A stretch of DNA of 64,000 nt, taken from positions 553,901 through 617,900 of the forward strand of contig BCHH01000016.1 of assembly GCA_001599595.1 (NCBI GenBank). The letters are read 5' to 3'. Position 1 is the stretch's first letter. Every line of letters starts with the position of its first letter. Below are positions 46,230 to 56,875 of this stretch, piece after piece. Under the pieces are notes generated by a model, which saw only the letters and a program-made list of their open reading frames with translations, had not been told where the DNA came from and made no database searches. A program made the translations under genes and the position numbers. The DNA is from Beverwykella pulmonaria (taxonomy: Eukaryota > Ascomycota > Dothideomycetes > Pleosporales > Melanommataceae).

Positions 46230-48743
46230 TCAAACAATCACTAAATTGACCGCACTCTCCGCTCCAGAAGCCCCCTCCAGCGCCTCTCCGTCCATGATAC
46301 CGTGAATATAACAATGACCAATTAACCTATACGTTCCATCATCGAGAGGCCGTAGTACGTATGGAACGCGAAGACCAAAGAATAAAGCAATTTGATCCCC
46401 AGCCGTGGCCTCAGCTGGCACATTGCCAAAATAGCTTCCTCTTGTGACACAAGTCACTCGTCCTACTCTATGATGCAACATGGTTGCCAGAAATGGAAAC
46501 ATTTCATCTTCTATCTCTGCTCGTCGCTGCTCTTCGGCTAATAGCGGTCGGATTTCCTGATTCAGCAGCAACCTTGTCGTCGTAGACTGTGGGCGTCCCT
46601 GGACATCGCGGTCGCGGAACCTGGTCCCAAAACTAAGCGGAGTGACGGGACTAGGCGATGTCAGCATTTCCTTCAGCAAGGCCCCGTACAGATGGATGAA
46701 CGCCTCGAAATGCCGCCAGTGAGACTCCTGAATTCTTTCCTCGCCCCATGCCAGTCCACATACAAGCGTTTGCCACACTGCTTTCAGATAGTTCTCTCCA
46801 TTCGGGTATCTGTCACCAGTGGCAGCAACAGCGTGGACGGCAATATAGACTAAGGAATATATGGCCACCATTGCAATGGACAACACGACCTCGTTTTCCG
46901 GAAGACTTTCCATGCCATCCCAGTCTAACAAAGGAGTTCTCTGTGTAATCTCCTGGAATATGATGCCACGGATGACCAGGCCAGCTCGCTCCTGAACTCT
47001 TGTAAGCGATGCGTGCAATTGTACTTGCTGTCCACAACAGTTGTACCGCTCGCTTGGGAGAACGTTCTGCACCTCCTTCGTCCAATCCGGCACCCAAGAG
47101 GGAAGCGTAGGGTAGGCGTTAGAGACTCCTGCATTTCGCAACAATATGTCAATGTCTCCCGCCCTCACCGCCAGTTCCGCTAGTCCTAGAAATAATAACT
47201 CCACCGTGTTGGATGCGTCGTAACTAGGAACAAGGTCGCTTTGGTATCTTCCCGACGCAAGGCTGAGAAGGGAATAGACCTTATCACGCGAATCCGTTGC
47301 TTTCGAATAACGACAGCTCTCCATGACTTCCAAGAAGCCTGGAACCTCGCCCCGAGCCCTCCGTATTTTGAACTCAGCCAGCTTTGTAAGCTGGTTAGTA
47401 GCAATCTTGAATTCCTGGCCTTCGGATCTGGTCCAATCCGGAACACCTATTAACGAATCAACATGCCGGACATGGTTTTTTTTGATCGCATTCATGCAAT
47501 CCAGTACATGGCCTAGGTCAAATTGAGTGTTTCCGTATATGATGACCAGAAATCTTGCAAGAACAATTTCTTGTATGATCCAGCTTCGTCTGAAGGCTAC
47601 CTCGCAGACAAATTCACGGACTGGGTCCCACTGCATTAAGGCCATTCGTTCCCGAATCACCCGGTCCGGAACAACGGTCCAGGGTGGGTACTGCTGCGCC
47701 GTTTCGATTATTCTCTTTATCACAACAAGGGCCATTAAGGGATTAGCTCTAGAGCTTGTTCCTTCACTGATGTAAAGCAGAACCTCTCGGGAGTTTCCGT
47801 AGATTTGACTCATAAGCGGGATCTGATGGATCTTCTCTAACGTATCTTCCTGGTTTATACAGACTGCATCAGCCCAGAAGATTGCGGTGGCTCGGGGACG
47901 CTCAGGAATCGTGGGAGTTCCGCTATAGCTATGATCTAGTCCGCCCTCCGGATATTGACGTCGGAGGCTCCGCCAAAGAGCCGAGGGGACGTAGAGAAGC
48001 TTACCGTCGACGAACAGTGGTTTCTTGTCCGAGGGACTGCCCCAGCAGTAAGATAGCGCTGCTGCACCCTGTATGTCTTCAACTGGGGCGTGGCGGAGAG
48101 TGATAAAGAGTGCTTCTCTTCCACATGCCTTGAACTGTTCAATATCCTGGAGGGTGATGTGGATCAGTCGAATATGTCCGGTCTCCAATCTCGAATACTG
48201 GTAGTACTTGGATGGCGAACGCTGACGTTCGGCCATAGACTGCTGGGGATCGATCGTATGGAAGACACTCCTTGGTCCTTCTCCGTACTCTCTGTATCCC
48301 CTTGGATAAAGGCTGTAGTTGGAAGGAAGGGTCCCTGCCAGTGCAGGGAAGACGGCACCTTTCCGGAATGAAATTTCTTGAGCATTCTTCGCGGTGTAAT
48401 CACTCATGGCCATAATAAATGGGCCAGGAGACGTGTGCTCTAGAGGAAATAGTCCTAGCCTGCCCCTGCAGCATCCGATTCCCCATTTTCTTGAAGTCTT
48501 CTCAATAATTACGATGGTATCGCCTCGCATGTAGAGCAAATCCTCAGCCAGTGGCAATGTGTCGCGGCGATTAGTGTCAACGGAGTCGTACTTGGCCCAA
48601 CACTCTTCTCCATCTAACGATTTCATCCTCATGAAGAGAGGTAGCGAAAGGGCCTATAGTGATGGGTTAGTTGCACAGTGTTTGAGTAAATAGTTAATCG
48701 TGTCCCTTGTAGAGATAATACACACGCCAAACAATGGACGCAT
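46230..48743 (-). CDS. SH3 and HET (heterokaryon incompatibility) domain protein
   Basis: An 800-residue open exon (from 48653) plus a likely short first exon ending at 48726 (72-nt intron, joining ..RPLFG to ALSLPLF..). The N-terminus reads as an SH3 domain: WAKYDS ... LPLAEDLLYMRGDTIVIIEK ... KWGIGCCRGRLGLFPLEHT. A second, apparently truncated SH3-like start follows (SDYTAKNAQEISFRKGAVFP). Residues ~170-350 are the HET domain: AALSYCWGSP, RRQYPEGG, FWADAVCINQED, QIPLMSQIYGNSREVLLYI. The end HCYIHGIMDGEAL is the usual HET-protein C-terminus. HET proteins trigger cell death on non-self contact; SH3 heads would bind proline-rich partners. The true start is uncertain: a frame MPQLNFDHPPPAKPTRDEEG upstream at ~48890 looks coding but is out of phase. 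Confidence 0.82.
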
Positions 48744-49140
48744 CCCTTCCGGAATGTCTCCTAGGTTCTCTTGGCTCCTCGGCGCAGTTGAGTATTCATC
48801 ATGATGACCAAGGCTGCGGTGTCCTGGAGTCCTTCTTCATCCCTTGTCGGCTTTGCCGGAGGTGGATGATCGAAATTTAGTTGCGGCATACTGAAAAAGC
48901 GAAAGTTGCACAGGAGCCGAATTGCGTAGATCTACTGAGAGATTTGCAGTGATGCAAGTGAATGTCCACTATTATAAGAATCGAGCGTCTGGGCAATGTG
49001 ATAACCAAAGGCAAATACGCTCATTGGTTCATTCGTATTGTGCGACGCGCCACCAAACTTAAAATCCTTCCATTACGGATACTGTTGGAAGGGTGAAAGG
49101 TGAACGGTGGGGTGAATAGAGGGATTAAGCTGCCCTCGAG
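48744..49140. other. Upstream region of the HET gene
   Basis: Contains the frame MPQLNFDHPPP... (minus strand, ~48890-48765) that may be the true N-terminus of the HET protein after a 1-nt frame change. Otherwise nothing is seen. Confidence 0.35.
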
Positions 49141-49299
49141 TCAGCATATTATTACGACTCATGGCTTGCATATAGATACCACAATTAGATACACTTATCC
49201 CTATAGAGTGTATTATATTGGATTACTGTGTATAACTACTGCGCTATGCCTATACAATCGATATCGCTTTGTCCCTGAAGTTTCTGTTGTTCGTCACCA

Positions 49300-49930
49300 A
49301 GAATATCCCATCCTATTCCGCCATGCTGCCCACGAGTTTGCTCATGGCTTCTGCAGTAATTATCACCTCCCTTACCGTATATATCGAGATGGAGGAGAAA
49401 GCTCGCCGCCGCCGTTGCAAAAAGGACTACCGACTCGGCCGTATAAGGTTCACGCATCGTTACCCCAAGTTCATGTTCGACCTCGACGATATCCCGATTG
49501 AAAACTGCGTACAGTTCTTCCGGTTCAATCACCAGGAAATCTGACGCCTCCTTTCTCTACTAGCACTCGAAACAGTGGAATATAAAAACAGACTCCCTAT
49601 GAATCCTGAGATAGCCCTTTGTATCATCCTCCACCGCCTCTTGTGGCCGTTACGCCTTATCAATCAAACCCATATGTTTGGGAAGAGCACCTGCACAGTA
49701 TCTGTATACTTCAACAACACTTGCAAGTTTCTATTAGAGGAGTTCAAAGACATACTTAAATGGCGCCCGATCTTAAACAACTATCAGAAACTACACTCCT
49801 TTGTAATAGCTGTTAATAGTTTGGGCGGGGGAGATTAGATTTAGGGCTTCATTAATAGGACCTTTCAAGGATTTAGTCGGCCAAGTGAGGAATAGGAGAA
49901 ATATTACTTAGGGTACAAGTGTAAATGAGG
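49300..49930 (+). mobile_element. Decayed PIF/Harbinger-type transposase
   Basis: One reading frame runs from about 49380 to 49925 and is interrupted only by stop codons (TGA at 49542, then TAGs near 49840). It encodes RFTHRYPKFMFDLDDIP, QFFRFNHQEI, NPEIALCIILHRLLWPLRL, KWRPILNNYQKLHSFVIAVNS and GFINRTFQGFSRPSEE. In active fungal Harbinger DDE transposases the last motif is GFIDGTF; here the catalytic Asp codon has become Asn. All the stops and the Asn fit C:G-to-T:A changes. The C-terminal DDE residues are missing where the pogo element starts. Confidence 0.65.
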
Positions 49931-49939
49931 ACTTAAATA

Positions 49940-50731
49940 GCAGGCAATTGTTACACTAGATAGGCTTCTCGCTGCTCTATTTAGGACCTTGAAGACTGTA
50001 GCCTATTTGCAATCACTAGGTTGTACAGCTTTTAGCCAATTGCGTCTCTCAGAGCCTGTAACAACTTTTCCTGTTAAGATAACGCCTATCTAGTTGCTAG
50101 TTTTATTAAAGTTGTAGGTGTTTTTATCTTAGATGCTGTACTTTGCCTTTGTATTGCGTACAAGCTTAAACCACAGCGCAATAATCTCTAGATCCTTGCA
50201 TAGAGCTCTCTGTCAATTATACTTTCAATTAAATTGTGTTTTAAGCTCTGGCCACTTAATGCTAACCTTGCTAGCAGCGCGCTTAGCAAGTAGTTTGTTG
50301 GCTATATCTCGCACCTTGCTTAGTCTAGGCGCAAATCCTCAGGAATCTAGGTTAAGTATGTGTTGAATAATAATTGATTCCTCAGGCTTAGTAAGCCTCC
50401 TTAAGTTGGGCACACAATCGCGTCGTGCAGTCGTTCCAGCGCGTCGTCGTCTTAGCGTTGTTCGGGGGACTTCGTAGGTTGCTGCTGCGAGGTTTGCGCT
50501 TTGAATTTGGTTCTGATCCATAGTTAATATAGCTAGCAATATCCTGCCTTCGTTTTGCACTGATTGCATGGTGGGTGGTTGAGCTATAGTGGTTCCAAGT
50601 TGACGCGTCGCGTTTTGTTGGTGAGGGTGGCCACTCGCTTGTCCTGGCCGCTTGCTTATCGAATACGTTAACGAATTAGAGGTTTGGTAGAACAATAAAC
50701 ACAGGGATGCTGTACAAAGAAAACGAGACAA
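49940..50731 (-). mobile_element. Decayed pogo/Fot1-type transposase (copy B)
   Basis: On the minus strand one frame, broken only by stops, encodes the N-terminal psq-type helix-turn-helix (EGRILLAILTMDQNQ, PRTTLRRRRAG), the Tc5-type HTH (LTKPEESIIIQHILNLDS), SKVRDIANKLLAKRAASK, WFKLVRNTKAKYSI, and the DDE start YNFNKTS followed by TGKVVTGSERRN. In active pogo/Fot1 proteins these read RNTKAKYGI and YNFDETG; the first catalytic Asp is Asn here. Stops replace expected Arg (LDS*GFAP) and Trp codons. It is cut off towards the Harbinger relic. This copy shares TGSERRN and flanking sequence with the fragment near 2.8 kb. Confidence 0.75.
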
Positions 50732-51727
50732 TCAAAGAGCATGTACCACTGCCGATTGGGCAGTCTAGGTTTGAGGTAAAATACCAACACATAAAGATGC
50801 CAGCCGTCTCTGATGGTAGTGAAGCAGAACATACGATTCTCGCGGGCCGTTTTGAAAAGCTCGCGAAGGGCCGCATGTTCTGGTTCCTCCCTGGGATTGC
50901 GACATGTACCCCGGCCCTGGATTAGATTGCTGCAACTGCCTTATTCTCTCATGTGGCATAGGATTTTGGGACTAGAAACAATCGAGTGGAAACTAAAATC
51001 ATTGGAAAACAAGGATTGGACATGTGACCCAAATCCCAACTGCGATCCTACACATCAAAAGGATCTGCATGGCCCAACTTGGCAAATACTGCCTCAAAAC
51101 TTCATAATAAGGAGACCCCGAAGGGAAGAATGCATACTTTTCTAAGCGGCATATGATGTCCAGTCGCATCGCATCAAGACTGCTTGCAATTTTCCCAGAA
51201 AATGATGGATTCACCTTCAGTGCGAAGGCCGACGACAAGGTGAGATCCAAATTAATTCATAAATAGAACATAATATACGAATGATAAGCTAGGCGCGATA
51301 AAGGTGCGCTTTTAAAGTTATGAATATCTGCACCGACATTATGCTTGTGGGTTTCCGTTGTACATCACCCCACTCTCAATGAGCACTACAAGAAAGTTAA
51401 TGGTAGATAGTTGCTCCGGAGCTCGAATCTTGTCAGTTTTTAATTCCTTTGACATGCCGAGAAAACTAGCTGATAACATACAACGATATTGCGGCAACTA
51501 TTGTTCAAATCCGATACACCGTGGAATACATGACTGACGACTTAACGACCAATTTATTTCCTTGGATACTGATTTCGCAATTGATTCAGTGTATTACCAG
51601 TGTTACCTCATGCATCCCTTGCGCCAACCTGCTCGAACGTAGGACTTTCCCTAACTCCGCGCCCATAATACTTGGATGAAGAGAGAGATTGGAATCTGGC
51701 CGAGTGATTCAGGCAGCGAAATTACTT

Positions 51728-51905
51728 AGTCAGCTTTGATAACTGGCTAAATACGACAACGCAAGCTCTACCGAAGGTTGCTTTTCATTGGAATATTGGT
51801 TGCTAGGCTGAGTCCGCAAGGCAGAAGGCAAATACCTACTTTTTGGAAATGATCGACTATCACTGGCGGGATAATCAAAGCGTGGGGGCCCACATGCATA
51901 GTTAT
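51728..51905 (+). repeat. Direct repeat, copy 1 (~180 bp)
   Basis: Reads agctttgataactggctaaa ... gggggcccacatgcatagtt. It matches the copy at 52113-52286 over its whole length at roughly 85% by eye. Confidence 0.8.
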
Positions 51906-51990
51906 CACGGTATATCACGCGTATATCACGTGCACCACATGATCTTGGATATCACGTGCACTGTGCGCTTAGTCACATGTCCCGATTAGT
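51896..51990 (+). repeat. TATCACGTG/TCACATG motif cluster
   Basis: Within 95 bp occur atatcacgcg, atatcacgtgca, accacatgatc, atatcacgtgca and agtcacatgtc. The same palindromic core builds the arrays near 6.05, 9.15 and 12.47 kb. Confidence 0.7.
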
Positions 51991-52112
51991 CATAGCAGGA
52001 TATATATACTCGTCGATTTCCATAGCTTCTAAATCAACTCAGTCCCTGATTTATCTCGTCCATATTACGTGACTGCGCACTCCGATAATAGTCAATATAG
52101 AGCGCGGCTTCG

Positions 52113-52286
52113 TCAACCTTGATAACTTGCTAAATACGACAACGCAACCTCCGCCAAATGTTGCTCTTCATTGAAATGTTGGTGGCTAGGCTGAGTCCTC
52201 AAGGCAATAGGTAGATACTTATTTCTTGGCAATGATCGACTATTAGTGGTGGGATAGTCAAAGCCTGGGGGCCAACATGCATTGTC
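52113..52286 (+). repeat. Direct repeat, copy 2 (~175 bp)
   Basis: Second copy of the 51728-51905 unit, in the same orientation. It is itself bracketed by the short direct repeat tagagcgcggctt (52098 and 52288), so it may be a separate insertion or a duplicated unit of 193 bp. Confidence 0.75.
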
Positions 52287-53439
52287 AACTTAGAGCGCGG
52301 CTTTAGTACTGCGTTGAGAAAAGGCCACAGAAATCTGCCTGAGCTATCTTAGTCGGGACTTCGTGATTGGACTTCGTTCCATGTGAACTGTCGATAAGAG
52401 ACTCTTTCTGTCCCAAGGCTACAGCGTGGGCGCAGCGGTGCGTACATACGAGGGACAGAGGAACAAGCCTAACCTAATGTAGACTACGTGTGAAGCCGTG
52501 ATGGGGTCTCGGCCCCTGAGCTTGCCCTTGAGATTTATCTTACACAAGGCTGAGACAAAGGACGCGGCTTATGCAGGCTGATTAGAGGTAAGGACGAAAG
52601 AGGGTGGCAGCAAGCGGCGCGAAAGAATGGAATGTGTGGTCTAAAAGAGCAAGTGTATATGCCCAAAAGAGCAAAGATTGTTGGTGGTAAGGCAGCCTAG
52701 TGCGCGTTGTACGATCTTGTTTGCAAGTCATGCATCTAAGCCTTTCTAGATTCCAGTCCATTTAGAACCCTCAAATCTATGACCAGAATCAACGAGCTAT
52801 TGTGTTATGCACATAACCCAGGATGACTACCAAATCGTTACAAACGCAACCCAGGAACTACCGACAACCAGTTATACTGTCCGTGACAGTAGCGTGGTGA
52901 GCGATCTGATGAAAGGTTGTGAGACTGACTTTGACATGGGAACGATGCCCCACCATCGGCTAGCGACCATCCGCCAGCAAATCAAACTGTAAGCCACAGT
53001 ACCCTTAGCCAGCAAATTACAATAGATTGGTAGTGTCACGAGAGGCTATCTGTAGTTGCTCAATTGGCTATCGGAAACTACGGATACAATCTCGGGTGCG
53101 ATAAATTATCATAAAAGACGTTGCGTAAGGAGCTCAGCCAGAGATCCTACTCGACATTTGTTATGTCGAGAAATCGGTGTTTCTCTTGGCACAATCGCTT
53201 AATTCATCCTCTCCTTTCCAAAATCCGTGACATTGTGAATTTCCGCATGATCGCGTTAGAATCGTCAACCACAACGTTTTAAGGATTGTTGTAGGTTGAG
53301 GCTATAGTCCTCTGTATAAAAGGTGCGTTCTAAAAAAATTTTTGGTGTTGCAGGAGCACTATTTTCAAGTAGTATGGTCTAGATCAATTCAGGCAGGCCG
53401 CAGTTTGTTGATTGTCTTAAATCTTGCAGGCGCATTGAC

Positions 53440-54540
53440 TTGGTTGTAGATGTTAAAGATTGCAATAGTCTCCTCACGCGTTACTGCCGCTGGCGCGTCC
53501 TCTACTGGTTGTACCTGGACCATATTACTCGAAAAAGTACTCCTGCAAACACCAAAAAAATGTTAGTAAGCGCCTTTTATATAGACGACTATAGCCTCAA
53601 CTTACAACAATCCAATGATACAATTGTCGTTGCGAGCTACATGGACATGAAGAAAGAACAACTTCCTGCTGTCTTCAAAGGACTTTTCCTATATCAGTTC
53701 GACCTTAATCGAACAGGTCTGACTGTGGCGGTGAAAGCTGTAATGAAAAATGTTGAAGGTCTGGTCTGATGAGCAATATGGCGGCCAGCTCGAGTTTGAA
53801 GGAAGGCTTGACGGTCAATATATCGAAATCTTTGCAAGAAAAATTGCAAGGAAGAAGAGTAAGAAGAAGACGTTGAAGACTTGCTTGCAGGAAGAGCTTA
53901 GCCGTATCAAATACAGGCAGACGGTGCGTCTTCTACAAGAGAGAGAGGCCGGGGCGAATCCATACGAATTCTGGATCTCCCAAAGTGATTTGCTGGGTGT
54001 CGCTCCAGACATTACTACTTTCCAATCAAAGCCATGGCGGGAGCTTCAGGCCATGGTGGACCTTGAGGAAGTCAAGGCATCGCTAGAGTCCTTCTTAAAT
54101 GGGCTCTTGGTTGACTTTCATCGAGAACTTAAAGGCGAGCGACCTTTACGTTCGGGTTTGTCCAAGTTGTTCATCGGACCCCCAGGCACAGGTGCGGCTT
54201 TGTGGAGCAATTATGCAGAAGTAACAAGCCGCTAACATTTAATAGGAAAGACGACTGTCGCCAAGCTACATGGAGAAATTCTGGGGGCCTTTGGTCTTTT
54301 GAGTTCTGGAGAACTCATCGTCAAGAATGCATCAGACTTCATTGGGGCATATATCGGACACTCGGAAAAACGTACGAGAGATATCATCGCCGAAGCTCGA
54401 GGCAAGGTTCTCATGATCGACGAAGCATACATGCTAGATCCTTTCCAGCGCCGGTCAGATGATCATGCTGATCCTTTCCGCCAAGGAGTTATTGTCAACA
54501 GCTATGTGCGGTTTTGCATGATGTGGACGTTATTAAGAGT
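53440..54540 (+). pseudogene. Broken CbbX/SpoVK-like AAA+ ATPase gene
   Basis: Parts of a fungal CbbX/SpoVK-type AAA+ protein. A first frame (53440-53769) covers the domain before the ATPase (TIVVASYMDMKKEQLPAVF); a frame change near 53755 then gives VWSDEQYGGQLEFEG, LLGVAPDITTF and DLEEVKASLESFLNGL. A 54-nt intron-like segment (54192-54245) interrupts Walker A; splicing gives GPPGTGKTTVAKLHGEILG. Then come FIGAYIGHSEKRT and Walker B VLMIDEAYML. The family's next part (sensor 1, Arg finger, second AAA) is missing: after DPFRQGVIV the sequence diverges and stops at 54655. The truncation makes activity unlikely. Confidence 0.7.
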
Positions 54541-54659
54541 TACAGACCACGGCCTTTCTATTTACTATAAGGCGCCACGATTACCACTGCTAAGGATAAA
54601 TACTGTGGTTCCCAGATGGGCTCTTTGTCGTAAATTCACGTTGCGAACTAATTAGGTGA

Positions 54660-55428
54660 TCTATTGTCGTTAATTATCATAATACACCCAATTCCCTTAA
54701 GCAGGTTTCATTGGATTATGGGCTGCCAACCGTACGTACTACGTTACGACTCACCCTTTTTGTGCCTGCTACTTCTCAGATTGTTAGTACTCGCTTACCC
54801 CTGCTGGGACAAGACTTGTGTCCTAGTACTGTACAAATTATGCGGGGAACATGTAAAAAAGAGTGCAAGTCGTGTCGCGCGGTTTTTTGAATTAAGAATC
54901 AAATTACATACATTGCACGGATATTAAATAATTGCAATATCACGCAAGCAAGTCTACAACACACAAAACGGATATTGCACGGTTGCAACATCTCGCGAAC
55001 GGATCTGCCACGCGTGAAACGGATATTGTATGGTTGTAGGGATTTGTGAACACGCATAGTTTGTGTTCAACACGAAGACAACACATGCAATACTATTGTA
55101 AAAACTTTGCAAAAATAGTTTTCTTGATATAACAACATTATCTATTATCAGTATTAAGCTTTGTATAATCTGTTCTCTTCTTCGGCTCTACTTCTAACTT
55201 CTCGTTGCTATTATTATCCTCTTAGATAAAGACGCAGCACTGGTAGAGGCAGGTATACCCTTAGAAGGTTAACACAAAGACCATTTACTAACACTCTTAG
55301 GAGTACTTTGCTCTACGCTCTGTTTTTTTGGTCTTTCTTGTATTATAGTATTATAGAAGGTTAGGTCTAGACTAAGTGCGTACAAATTTAAGGTACTAAA
55401 ATGCGATGATAGTGACGGTTGGCAGCTC
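54660..55428. other. AT-rich stretch with degenerate repeats
   Basis: At 54930-55080 the motifs aaacggatattg(ca/ta)cggtt/tggttg recur three times with spacers, suggesting an old small tandem array. No gene is seen. Confidence 0.4.
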
Positions 55429-56720
55429 CTAGATATACTGATAACAGAAAGGGCCATCGATTGTAGAAACGAGGTCGCCAAGCTTCTGCGAGATACTAAG
55501 TATACCGAATGGTACGACCGTATCTAGAGTGGCGTTGGCGCTTGGAGGAACTGTTGCGGGTGACGCGTTAGTGCATGTTATATGAAACCATGGGCATTGA
55601 GCGTGAAGATGGGGAGCCTCACTATTGTGTGCGGTAACCGTTCTACCAGTCTGGAATGTTCTGACCTTGGGGTCGCGACTCTGCCACATAGTCCAGACGT
55701 GGTCGATCATGCCGTGGTGCAGCCAGAAGATTGGGTCACTCGGGCTGGCGTACTGGTCTGCCATCATCCCACCTACCCCAAAGTGGCCAGCGGCGTGCGG
55801 GCCCTTGAGGGCCTCGAATTTGAGGTCGAAGGACGTGATGTCCGTGAAGCCCCCGATGACGTCGACGATGTCGGTAGGCTTAGTGTTGTTGTTCCACTCG
55901 GTCGAGAAGTCGCGTTGCAGGCAGCGGGGGTTGTAGCCCATGCCGTTGTTGGGGCCCGCGGGCAGCAGGGCAACGGGGCCGAGGTTGATGGTGAGATTGG
56001 CGAATGGGCCCGATTCGACGCAGCCACCACCCGTGCCGGGGTTGAGGAGGCGGGTGGATCCCAGAGCCGTGTCGTTGACCGGTCCATGTGGGATGGCCTT
56101 GCCATTGCTTCCCATGGAGTACGGAGAGCCATCGAAGACAGGTGACTTGGTGAGGTCGTCCCAATTCAGCGTCCAGTCCCAGTAGGGCTGCCCGCCCTTG
56201 TAGCCGCACTCTTCACGGAGGGCCTTCTCGTACAGCCAGGTGTAGTAGCGATGCCACGTGAGAAACAGGCCGCTGTGATGGATGATGGGCGAGTACACGA
56301 TATGCATGGCAGTGAAATCATCATAGCGGCTCCGCGCGCCAGGCACCTCGTCTGGCGAACTCAGAGGAGGCAAATTCATAAGGCATTTAACTGCATCAAT
56401 GTAGTCCTTCCTATCACTCGTGGGCATGGATCCCCTAACAAAGTCAGCACGCTGTCTCGAGGCCTGCCCGGTATGACTCACCACTCTCGACGGTAGACAA
56501 TTTTGTCCGCCGTGCAGCTTGCAGCGGCTGCCGTACTGTTTACGGCTTCCTGGCGTGCCTGGAGAGTCTTGGTCACATATGCGTTGAGGTCCTCCTGCCA
56601 GAAAGACAACTGGCGAGATGCTGCCTTCTGGGGATCAAAGGAGGTGTTAGCGCCGTAAGGAGCAGCCAAGGCAGCGCCGAGGCTGCACACGAACCAAGAT
56701 GCGATGGTTTGCGCTTTCAT
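55429..56720 (-). CDS. Secreted tyrosinase (common central domain)
   Basis: Type-3 copper oxidase acting on phenols or tyrosine-derived substrates. Exons 56720-56482 and 56434-55429 (47-nt intron) give 414 residues. The N-terminus is a signal peptide (MKAQTIASWFVCSLGAALAA). CuA ligands lie in MHIVYSPIIHHSGLFLTWHR (three His), CuB ligands in PHAAGHFG and FWLHHGMIDHVW. The motif QPYWDWTLNW is also typical of short secreted ascomycete tyrosinases that lack the C-terminal tyrosinase cap. Six Cys residues and several N-x-S/T sites suit secretion. The open frame has a TATATATT box about 150 bp upstream. Possible role: melanin or peptide modification; no biosynthetic cluster is evident nearby. Confidence 0.9.
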
Positions 56721-56867
56721 TTTGTATATTTATATTGAAAAGCCAGATCCAAATAGACATATAAGTAGGAAACCACCAATCAAGAAGGTAGAGGATGATG
56801 GAAGTGACAAGAAAAAGTCTACAAATGAAAATCAAAGGTGAGCAAGCAATGTTTCCTCGCCTGGGAA

Positions 56868-56875
56868 ATATATAA
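56868..56875 (-). promoter_or_regulatory. Putative TATA box of the tyrosinase gene
   Basis: TATATATT on the minus strand about 150 bp before the ATG; single-site evidence only. Confidence 0.35.

Larger units (their letters stand above)
50732..53400. other. Repeat-containing spacer, no intact gene
   Basis: Frames at 50707-50925 and 50813-51145 look partly protein-like but have no start, domain or continuation. The stretch holds the 180-bp direct repeats and the CACGTG cluster listed separately. Confidence 0.35.

Noticed and set aside
55582..56145. 187-residue plus-strand frame
   Set aside because: Antisense shadow of the tyrosinase CuA-CuB region.
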